Source: Hormiphora californensis
Lineage: Eukaryota > Ctenophora > Tentaculata > Cydippida > Pleurobrachiidae
DNA length: 64,000 nucleotides
Direction: 5' to 3'
Assembly (NCBI GenBank): GCA_020137815.1
Contig: CM035352.1
Location: 1,118,175-1,182,174 of the forward strand
A model generated the notes under the pieces. The model made no database searches. It was given only the letters and a program-made list of their open reading frames with translations, and had not been told where the DNA came from. A program made the translations under genes and the position numbers. The stretch's first letter is position 1, and each line of letters opens with the position of its first letter. This document shows positions 54,666-64,000 of this stretch, one piece after another.

Positions 54666-57600
54666 ATGAGTGCCAGTCCAATTTTGGATCTACCTAAATT
54701 AATCTTGGTAAGATATATCCTATTTACTATGTACCAGGTATCGTACCACCCAAGGGGTGCGTTGAAGTTATAACACACCCCAGAAAAGAGGCTTCCCATC
54801 TAAATCTAATCCTCTCATATTTTCTTTAGACGCCAAAGCAGGGTGTGCAAAGGAGAGCTGGTATCCGGCGACCCTCCGACTTTTCAGTCGAGGAAGATTC
54901 AAAAGAGTTCCAGGCGTCAAAACGCAGAACTTCATTGTACGTTGTATGATATTATTTCCGTATCAATCACGATACGAATCAAGTTAATTAGCAGGTCAAA
55001 CTTTTGATGGGGGACTCCTCACACCTGCCAAAACTTTCCACTCCTATTATAGGAAATAAAAGCTGTTAAAGTCACAGATCATATCTTCTTTTTAGTGCAC
55101 GTGGTGGCCTCTCATCAGTTAGTGAGTTTGATGATTCGAAGATATGCAAACTAGTACTCGAGAAAACGAGGAGTCACTCCCGTGGGCCCGGAAGGGTGGA
55201 TGCCATCAAAGCATCCAACAACCTGGCCAGATATTTCGACCAAATTTCCACTGATGATATCTTGTCGGAGAGTATCAAGTGTATCAAGAACCGAATCGGA
55301 TCTGTAGGTGAATTAAACACACAGTATTTTCTCAGACTTTATCATTGTAATCTTGCTTGGTTGAAAAATGTAGCACCATGGTAACCATGGTAACCATCCT
55401 AACATTTTCAAGGTGACCACAACTTTGAGAGCAAGGATCTAATGCGATACCTCAGTGAAGTGTTTGGGAAGTCTGAATTCGAAATGGACAACATTTCCAA
55501 GGTGTGTGAATAATAATGAAGAGTTTAATGAAAGGTTGCAGGAGCAAATGAGCTAAATAAAGCGTAGGGTAGCTGCTGGCTATTTGAAATGGCGGCTTAT
55601 TTGAAACACCCCCTCTACTGTAACAGGCCGGCAGGTTCACCAAATCTGGATTTTTAGACATCAGTGGGCTTGGCATGAGTTCTGACTAGCCCACTGATGT
55701 CTAACAAGAATTATTTGCATTATGTATCCATAATGCTACGTTTCCCTGCCCTCTTCGATTTGCCATTCAACTCGCCCAACGAGTAAGCTGTCCGCAAAAT
55801 GGGGATTTGTGTTTTTTCGAATTTTTGAACAAAACGCAGAACAGATTTTTCAATTTCTCCATTTTCCCCAATCAAAAGGCCCGGCCGATATAAAACAAAT
55901 TTTGCCGCGCATTACAGTTTATAGCCGCGCGCCCCTCATAAAATTTCAATTGTTTGCATCCGCACATTTTACTCCGCAAGTGTCAGATCGCGCGCGCCGC
56001 GAGGTTGCCCCTCGCAACGAAAGTGTGACCTCTACCGATTAGTTAGTACTAGCAAAACTGGGGCGATCGTACCGATCGCAAATCGAGGGGTCTGTTTCTA
56101 TGTTTTTCTCTCTGCCTGTCTGCTATATGCTATGTGATGTGATCCCCCTCTTTTTCTCTCTTTCTCTCCCTTTTATATATGTGATGTGACCCCTCAGGCC
56201 TCAAGTAGTTCTCAACACGTGTGATACGTGATACCTACGAATCACGTCGTCACACTGACGGATCACATCGTCTCACTGACGGATCACATCGTCACACTGA
56301 CGGATCACGTCGTCACATTGACGATAGGGTGTCACATTTCCGTGCAAATTTGCATTAGATATAGTTAGATACCAAAATGTCGTTTTCGAATTCTAACCCT
56401 GCTATGCTTTTTTACAAAGTAAAAAGGCATCCGGGTGAATGCATTCACCCGGGCAGGGAAAAAATCCAAATCTGGTGCACCTGCTGGCCTGTAGAGGGGG
56501 TGTTTCAAATTAGCCGTAATTTCAAATAGCCAGTCGCTACCCTACCTAGTGCATGTGATTATTAACCAAATTCTATTTCAGAGGCTAGAAGGAGCAGAGC
56601 ATTCCGTACAAGTGTCGCTGGAGAGTTCTTCACTAAACAAAGTTTCAAAGGTAGCGAGTTCACTGTTCACACACAGAGTGCGGGTACGGATAAAAAATCT
56701 TCAGCTCCTATAATTTTACACCCTCAAGCAGTTCATCAATGATATTATAAGTTGTACAAAGATTACAGAGACAATAATTTCAGAGTGTTCTGTGTTCGGT
56801 TAGTCTGAAGAAGATGAACGAAAGATTTCTATTTTCCACTTGTAGCCCCGATAACACGCTGGTCAGTTTCAACTACACTCCAACAAGTCATTTAGCTGAT
56901 TTATCATTCATGTTGACAGTTTTTAAATCAAATATTTCTCCTATTTTATACTCTTATTTCTTCCCCTCCAACTCAAATACATCCACAGAATAGCTTGTAC
57001 AGTTTCTCACATCTTCTACACACCTACAGTTATCCACGGCATGCAGTCGGGACGGTAAAAGTAACAATCTGGTTTGGAACTCCAAGATGGGGAACATATC
57101 CCTCCCCCACAGCCGGGGTTTGCAGCTTTTAGTTGCAGTTTGGGAGCTCAAGAAGGACCATGTCTCACACGCTACTCTGGAGAGGGATGCCAAGTGCAAG
57201 GGGGCCGCTTTCATCGACCTAAAGTGAGTTTTAATCGATCTATTATAGGTATCATCATTCATCATCATCAGTTATAGATAGAGAGAATCAGAGAAGAAAA
57301 AGGGGGGGGGGTATAATACCGTGGCACCGTGCCAAAAGATATTAGGTCACTTTGATATCTCTTTACACTTTTGGGTATGTTTTGCATTCCACTTCAGGTA
57401 CTTTCTATATAGTACATAACTCCCTCCCGCGCGGGCATCTATTCAATAGACGCACTGCAGAGCAGTGCGTCTATTGAGCTGTAATGCACGGGTCCCGAAG
57501 GGACCCGTGCGTTACAGCCCTGTAAATCCCGAGCGTCAGCGAGGGGTTTACAGGTATATCTGCACGTAAGGGAGGGAGTTGTGTTCTATAGACCCCGCTG

Positions 57601-60600
57601 GCGGGCACCTAGAAGCAAAACAAGCACAAATTAGGTGGTAGACACAGAGAGAGCTCACACAAAACGGGTCAAACAGTTAGAAATGAAGCTACAGAGTGCT
57701 TCTCTACATTCCTACACACTCGTAACAATCGTTGTAACAGTTTCAAAGCGTGGAATGCAGAGAGAGATTACAGTTAATTGTGGGTCATGAGCAACAGTTG
57801 CAACAGACTGGCGGGCGCCAAATCTAGACAGAGAGCCTTGTAGGTTGTACACACACTCCCTCTTGAGTTACCAAGTCATTTTATCGTGTTTCCAGTTCTT
57901 TGTGATCTTTACACAAATCTGTCAGAGGGCGTGCGTCTATCGAGACACAAACTCACGGCAGTGCACGGCCCAATAGACCAGTGCAAATTGTTTGAGCGCG
58001 CCGTGCGTCTATTTGAGCCGGCGGGGTCTATATAGTACATAACGTTCTGCACGCAGTGCAAGCGCGCCATATACGCTCTGCACTGCAGAGCGTATATGGA
58101 GGTGAAATGCACGACAGCGCAGCTGGAGTGCATTTCACACCTATATTGCACGAGTGTAACGAGTGCGATATAGGAGCGGTTGCACATGCCGTGCAGGACG
58201 TTATTGAGTATATATTCCGCGAGAAAACACATGACAAGCAAAACAATCACAATTTTGGGTGATTACACACAGAGAGATGTGACAAAACAAGGTACAAACT
58301 AAGCAAAACTACACAAAATACACTACTACACCTTTTACACACAAGGGGACCAAGTTTTGACAGTTTTAACAGTGAAAAGAAGAGAGAGATAATGAGAGAG
58401 ATACGAGAGAGGGAGATTGGAATTCTTGGAAATAGCAAACAACAAAACGTGATAAGGGGATAATTAGAAAGAGAAAGAGGGAGAGTGAGTGTAAAATGGC
58501 AGACTGTGTGTCGTGTTGTACCTTGTCAGTCATATTTTGTGTGTTTGTGTGTGAATAAGGTGTAAAAACACTGCAAGAACACTTTTCTTAATTATATCCC
58601 GCTACCTCTATATCTGCACGCTCCCGCGGAAGCACAGTGCATATTTCAGCGTGCAAATGGTCGCGCACAGCGGGAGTGATATGTGCACTCGCGGTATATA
58701 TATAATAAGAAACGACTTATCCTCATTATCTTCTACAGTGACACAAAAAACACGGATGGAGAGTATAGGAGACACACCCTAACCCAGTGCAAAGCTTTGT
58801 TGAAAGGCAAAACGGGAAAGGATAAGGGGACAATCAATATAGCAGCAACCTACAATTCAGTCATCAACCCCCATAACAAGGCCGTCATGGTAAGTACTAA
58901 TATATCACCAACCCCCCCCCCCCCCATTCATGAACCCCCAGAACTCAGAACTCCCCCTTTGGTGGACCTCGCACAACATGTAACGTTGGCTCTTCATGGC
59001 CATATGATAGAAACCACCTAACCCAATTAGTGTAATTACTAATTATCCTGTAGGTAAGGGCGGGAATGCTCAATAGATTTCTCTGTCATGATATTCCGAC
59101 GAAAGGAAAGCTCCACCCGATAGCCGTGTCTATCCTTCAGCTACATAAAACACAACAAAAGGTACATAGCTGTTCCAGGTGTGGTAATTACAGTAATTAC
59201 ATTCTATCTTTGCTTATAAAGGGATTTCTGGTAAAGCGCTCGACAGGATCAACGATTATTAAATCTTGTATTACTTTGTAATTACATTCTAATTATCTAA
59301 TCCAGCGGGTATATTTTGTTGTCAATTTATAACCATGATTCCTGGGGGCCACCAGTAGTAGGCAGCTATTAAGGACCGTATTCCCACTACAAATTCCCAC
59401 GCGTTACAGTTATCAAATGACGAGTTAAAATTTGTGGACTGGTTGGTACAGGGGGAGAGGTGCCTTCGAACAAACAGTAACTACGAGAAATTATCTGGGA
59501 CTCTGGTGAATCTTGTTAACAATCTGTCCCACCCACTCGACGAGTTAAATTTAGCAGAGGAGCATGTCAAGACGATATGGAAATCTTTTACAGGTCAGTG
59601 GTATAACAACCTGAGAAACCCTTACCTTTCTCAACCTTCCAGTAGCCAGGAAAGATTAGGATCTAACGATAACCTAGCGATACCTTTTGCTTAGTTGAGA
59701 ACTAGCCGCTTGATCCTCAACCCCACATGTTTAGATTTCTGTAACGGCTATATTGACCGGATGACCACCATGAATATCCTCTACCCTTACACCAATGAGA
59801 CAGACCTTGTAGAGCTGAAGTATTTCAGTGCCTGCTACAGGACAATCACATCTTGTACGGAGTGGGCAAAACAACAAAAACTTCATGTCTTTGTCATGGT
59901 AGGTATATTCAATTACATTACCACCCTCCCTGCCCATATCCATTATTGGAGGGTTCAGATGCCTGAGCAATCGCTCACTATCGCAAACCGTGTTATATCT
60001 GTCAGGCCAATACTCTGACCGCAGTTCTCGCGCGACCAATGCTCTGACAGTGTTATATATCTTGGGCTACCCTTGATCACCAACCTTTCAGGGACTGAAA
60101 AAGAGTATGGAGAAGAATATTCAGGAGTCACTAAAAAACATCACAAGTGGATTCATTGTGGCTCCTGAAGCAGATGTTCTTAGCCACATTGACAGTGCTA
60201 TCAACTTTGTAACGGCTATTTATGTAAGTTGGTAATGAAATTATTATATCCACGCGAGCACCCCAATGGGTGACTTCGTAACCAACTATATAATAAGCTG
60301 CTGAATTAATTGTTTCCCCTGTTTTGACGCCCGTTTTGACAGAAAACAGTTGATAAAGTCGAATTTTTTAATCAAGGGACAGGGGCCGCGCATTTACAAA
60401 AGTCTTTTTGCGCGTGCTAAACGTTTTCGCTCATATCTCCTGTTCCTGATAAGATAAAGACTTGGTCTTGGTTGCGTTGAAAAGGTCTTAAAATTATCTT
60501 TCCAACGCTTCCGGGTTCAAGTCTTAAGATTGCCAGGAACTTGATCTCGATTATCACGCGCAAATACAAAGCCGCGCGACCCCTCTGAATGCGCGGCCCC

Positions 60601-63389
60601 CTGTCCCTTGATTAAAAAATTCGACTTTAAAACGCCAATGGTTCCATCTCAAACATATCAATTTATCCCCAACTCCTAGGTAGAAGTGAAGCAGGTTGAT
60701 GCCAAATACATTCCTCACCTTCTAAACACGCCCTTCATTGAACTGCTACTGTTCGAAGTTAACGAAACGATAGGGCACCGGGTGAACGATGTCCTTCAGA
60801 GGGTCATATCTTATGTTCCTGATGTGGGCGAGGAGGCGGCTGGGAACTACATCAAAATATTAGATTCGGCACTGGCTCTCTATATTAGTGTAGCACAGCT
60901 CAAACGAAAGGTGGTGATTTCTTGATCTGTTATCTACGGACTCCCATGATATAGCAGAGATGTATCTCTCTCCCTCGATACCTTGACATTTCCCTTGCTC
61001 GAACCCGTTTAACCGCGCCCCGCAAGGGAAACAAATGTAAAGGAGGCTTAGAACATAACATGACAATAACATGATTCCCCTTTTTTATGTATATCGCTAA
61101 ATTGAGACCCTCACCCCATGACAGTGTGAGATAATTGATCCGGTTGAAGTGACGAATCTATATCTCGGAAAGTTCCATGCACGGTTTTTTAACATCATTT
61201 GCAAGTGGTTAGATGAGAAACTGATCAAGAACAAGGATTATATCACAAAGGCTACTGGCCAGGAGGACATCCTAAAACCTGTAAACAACGCATGTCAAGT
61301 TAGTGTAGGGCGGGTGTTTTCTATCGGGCAGATAATCAGGGCTTTTTCATATATCATGTAGTACCCGACGAAGTTTGAGAAACTTACATTCAATATTTGG
61401 AACTATTTTAAATTGTTTTGTGATGACAATATCTTTTTATAGTGGTCCTGGCTGGTGTTCGATGTTGAGAGAATGAACCTGGATATCGTTGGGATGTTGG
61501 ATAACTTCGATTTCCCTGATACCAACGCCCGGTTTACAGTTACCCTAAAAATGAACTGTGAGTAGGCAGGGGGAACAGCCAACACCGCAAGAAATGTTTC
61601 ATCCTTTCCTGAGAAATCGGGCGGGATCCTAAATAGCTTGATTTCTTCAACTGCTTGTTGCTGTTGAGAAATCAACAAAAGCTGGGGGTGATTATAGATC
61701 CCTGGTTAATAGTGTGCACTTAGTACACTGTATTACCGTGTAATTTCACACAGTATACACACATTACTGTACGACAGCTGGATCTGGTTAAACAAAAACA
61801 ATGATATCATGTACTTCCCTATTTACTAATTACTTCCTATTTACTAATTATCTAATTAAAGTTTAATTATTAAACAGATGTAATAACAGAGAGCTATCTG
61901 ACTATGTGCGATCAACTGATAGAACGGGGGAAGCCCCTTTTACTAAAGGGTGAAGAGCGACTCATCAGGCCCATTAGTATGCTGGTGAAATCTGGCAAAC
62001 TTCCCCCAGAAGAGTAGGTGTTTATAAAAAATCACATTATATATCCGATATCTTTCCTTTTTTTTCTTGCGGTCACAGTGGTGCTCCGGCCACTTTATCT
62101 AGTTTACATGACTAGAAACAAATACAAACACGAGTGTTGTATTTGTACAGTACTCCAGGAAAATTTCATTGCCCTGTCGAGTTCTCCTGAGGACACAATC
62201 CCCACAAATCACAGTGACTAGAAACATGACTCATAATAAGACTTCATTCATGATCCCTAATATCCACAGGAAGGATGAGGACATATCACCCCATTTGGTT
62301 TTATCAAGCTCCCTTTATCGGATCGTCACCATGCTAGAGAACCTTCCCTCAGTTCTGGCCTTCCATCACTTCTCCAAGAATAAAGAACAGGAAAAGCAGT
62401 TGATGGATAAAGTGCATGGGGTTGGTAATAACAAGCAATAACAACCCTGTTCTTTCTCTCTCCCCCCTCTCTCTCCTAGTTATAGCAACGATCTCACCTG
62501 TTGACTCGCGTTACCTCCCCCCCCCCCATCTCACAAGGTCAAAAGAAGAGTAAGAGAGGAGAAAAACAAGTGGATAGTGAAAGTTTGTGAAAAAGTTTTA
62601 CAGAGTCCGATTAAAAGAGCTTTTCGACATTTTATGACCTACTCCTATGAGTAAGTGTTCAATTATTTACACTATTTGCGTAGCTCGACCCCCTTTTCGC
62701 GTGTAAAGGGAGCTGGAGGGTTAGAACATAACAAGATAATATGGATGATATTATTATTCCAAACTTCTTGAATGGAACCGAATATTATTAAAAAATCATT
62801 CACATACCACGTGATTTGAGATTTCCCAATTCATGTACGTGATTTCTACAGGTTGGATGAAGACACAGCGACAGACGAGCTATACCACGTGATCGAGAAT
62901 CTGATCAATACAATCGAATTGGGGGTACCTCCCTGTTTGGTTCCTGATTTTATAAGAAGTCTCTGGGACCGAATTATCCTACCTCTGTTTGTATTCCACC
63001 TGAATCTCAAATCAAAGTCAATCGTGAAAATCCCTAAATACTACCATTGCGTCAATGTAAGTCCGTGATTAATATTAGACAATTTTGACCGGTGATCTAA
63101 GTTTTCACAGTGCACCGTTTCCGGTGGTCTAACCACTTAGACCACCGGTTACAGTGCACTGTGAAAACTTAGACCACTGCAAAACACTAGTAATTATAAA
63201 GTAAAATACCGTTGCAGTGGTATGTGAAAAATTAGACACTTTCTAGTCACACACACAGTATAAACACGCCCTAACCCTTATCCTTTCTTCCCCTCTGCAA
63301 CTATAGGTCACGTGATCGTCACGTGATGGCACCACCCCAATGAGTGTCCTGTATCTGCTTTCCCTATCTGCCTTCGATTCTCTCTTTCC

Positions 63390-63446
<57 letters not shown>

Positions 63447-64000
63447 TCATTCTCTTTCTCTCTCTCTCTCTCTCGCTCAATCTTTATCTCGTTCACTCAG
63501 TTTGTTTCCAAAATCATCTAATAAAATTAGATGACTGCTTTTACATGCTCTATTACACAACAATAATGTTAAAGATTCTTTCACTTTTAGGCCTCGCAGG
63601 CTCGGCCCAAAAGTACAACTAAAGAGCTCGCAGGCTCGCTCAGTAGTTACACTTAGCGTGCCTCGCAGGCTCGGCAGCTAAGTAAAAGGATCTACCTCGA
63701 CCTGTCGGTCTCGGTTCATTATTGTTGTATTTAGAACACTCGGCCTTCGGCCTCGTGCACTAAATAGTAATAGACCATTTTAACCAGTCATCTAATCATA
63801 TAATAATTAACATAACTAAGTTAATAAATTGTCAGAATGATTATGAGCCTCATTCAATACTTCTAGTTTTACACTTTTCTCTTATCTCTTTATGATCTAA
63901 ACCTTCTTTTACAACATGGGACGTTGTGAGAGAGGGTCGAACAAGGCAAGTCATATAATTTCTTTTCTTTCAGCAAAGTCCAAAAGGAATATATCCCGAA
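54666..64000 (+). CDS. UNC13D/BAIAP3-like (Munc13-4 type) protein, 5' part, 19 exons in window
   Basis: Family role: priming factor for secretory-granule exocytosis, acting on SNAREs at the plasma membrane. Exons 54666-54707, 54830-54936, 55096-55307, 55413-55501, 56582-56650, 56784-56861, 57030-57223, 58739-58889, 59054-59161, 59410-59593, 59735-59898, 60092-60223, 60680-60910, 61125-61298, 61443-61557, 61878-62013, 62270-62420, 62538-62650, 62852-63056: 885 codons, phases agree. A possible 20th exon starts near 63975 at the edge. The N-terminal segment (LMRYLSEVFG) matches the Munc13-4 pre-C2 helix. A C2-like region follows (NLVWNSK, LQLLVAVWELKKD, KGAAFIDLK) without the usual Ca-binding Asp pattern. 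Then helical MUN-type sequence (YIKILDSALALYISVAQLKR, KFHARFFNIICKWLDEKL). The MUN end and second C2 domain should lie beyond the window. Donors at 61299 (GTTAGT) and 62421 (GTTGGT) are weak, so those edges are less sure. Munc13-4 and BAIAP3 cannot be separated here. Confidence 0.82.
55375..55396. promoter_or_regulatory. X-box-like CCATGGTAACC repeat
   Basis: Two overlapping copies in intron 3-4 of the UNC13D-like gene, of the same kind as in TBC1D31 intron 3. Function unproven. Confidence 0.25.
55567..56542. mobile_element. TA-flanked element with GGGTAGC ends, 976 bp
   Basis: Left end GGGTAGCTGCTGGCTATTTG and a right end that is its inverse with a few changes; TA flanks both (55565-55566, 56543-56544). 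ATTTGAAAT/ATTTGAAAC motifs are repeated near both ends. A CACCCGGGCAGGGAAAAAAT block inside the right end recurs at 50334-50358. It lies in intron 4 of the UNC13D-like gene. Confidence 0.8.
56243..56325. repeat. Tandem repeat, about 21-bp unit, four copies
   Basis: GACGGATCACATCGTCACACT repeated with a few changes, inside the element at 55567-56542. Confidence 0.8.
57405..58215. repeat. Nested hairpin-array elements
   Basis: Two blocks each begin TATATAGTACATAAC (57406, 58029). Each is a series of perfect short stems: TAGACGCACTGC/GCAGTGCGTCTA, GGGTCCCGAAGGGACCC, CCATATACGCTCTGC/GCAGAGCGTATATGG, GTGAAATGCA/TGCATTTCAC. They fill intron 7 of the UNC13D-like gene. Confidence 0.75.
60354..60629. 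repeat. 276-bp palindromic element
   Basis: Ends TAAAGTCGAATTTTTTAATC and its inverse, with GGGACAGGGGCCGCGC arms and a GTTCCTGATAAGATAAAGAC core. Same family as 53709-53934. It lies in intron 12 of the UNC13D-like gene. Confidence 0.8.
63091..63177. repeat. Double hairpin, 87 bp
   Basis: Outer arms TCTAAGTTTTCACAGTGCAC and its inverse enclose an inner stem CCGGTGGTCTAA/TTAGACCACCGG. In intron 19 of the UNC13D-like gene. Confidence 0.85.
63390..63441. repeat. (CT)n microsatellite
   Basis: About 50 bp of CT, followed by further CT-rich sequence to 63475, in the last intron visible. Confidence 0.95.
63575..63760. repeat. CTCGCAGGCTCGG repeat cluster
   Basis: CTCGCAGGCTCG occurs three times, followed by CTCGGCCTTCGGCCTCG hairpin sequence. 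CG-rich islands in AT-rich intron DNA, probably one more short fold-back repeat. Confidence 0.6.

Noticed and set aside
56243-56325. CRISPR-like array of 21-bp repeats
   Set aside because: Direct tandem repeats without spacers, in a eukaryotic intron.

Overview
The window is nuclear DNA from a multicellular animal. All genes are split by introns with GT..AG boundaries except one, and several proteins are animal families: an SLC4A11-type transporter, a TBC1D31-type centriolar-satellite protein and a Munc13-4/BAIAP3-type exocytosis protein. Compact genes, short introns, many short TA-flanked palindromic elements and long (AG)n tracts suggest an early-branching marine invertebrate, a sponge being my best guess; this is inference. 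There is no operon, CRISPR array, rRNA or convincing tRNA.

Layout. 0.8-5.1 kb, minus: a complete seven-exon C2H2 zinc-finger protein of 566 aa. 5.1-13.0 kb: no solid gene; (AG)n tracts, a stretch of corrupted-looking sequence and a 1.5-kb palindrome. 13.0-13.4 kb, minus: the last two exons of an unidentified gene, whose upstream part would fall in a second corrupted stretch (13.7-16.6 kb). 16.7-21.2 kb, minus: a complete glutamine-rich, probably nuclear protein (589 aa, eight exons). 21.7-27.1 kb, plus: a complete secreted, cysteine-containing, probably GPI-anchored protein (377 aa, eight exons), divergent from the glutamine-rich gene. 27.7-28.2 kb, minus: a small basic protein. 29.0-35.0 kb, plus: TBC1D31, 17 exons, about 1001 aa, with a one-base frameshift in exon 16. 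39.5-40.8 kb, plus: a four-exon type II membrane protein of 223 aa. 42.7-45.2 kb, minus: SLC4A11-like transporter, intron-free, also with a one-base frameshift. 45.2-54.7 kb: no gene, dense in repeats. 54.7 kb to the right edge, plus: UNC13D/BAIAP3-like gene, 19 exons (885 codons) in the window and running past its end.

The exon models were built by reading splice sites and checking that phases agree at each junction. The complete models for the zinc-finger, glutamine-rich, GPI-anchored and type II genes each sum to a multiple of three with one open frame. The two frameshifts are one base each.

The repeats are the most distinctive part. Three 0.7-1.5 kb elements have TA target duplications, ends beginning GGGTA, and arrays of a short motif that differs between elements. 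There are also a mariner-like palindrome, pogo-like MITEs, a 71-bp inverted-repeat element, hairpin arrays and paired palindromes. Most lie in introns. The genes have no obvious common pathway; the grouping looks like ordinary animal gene order.
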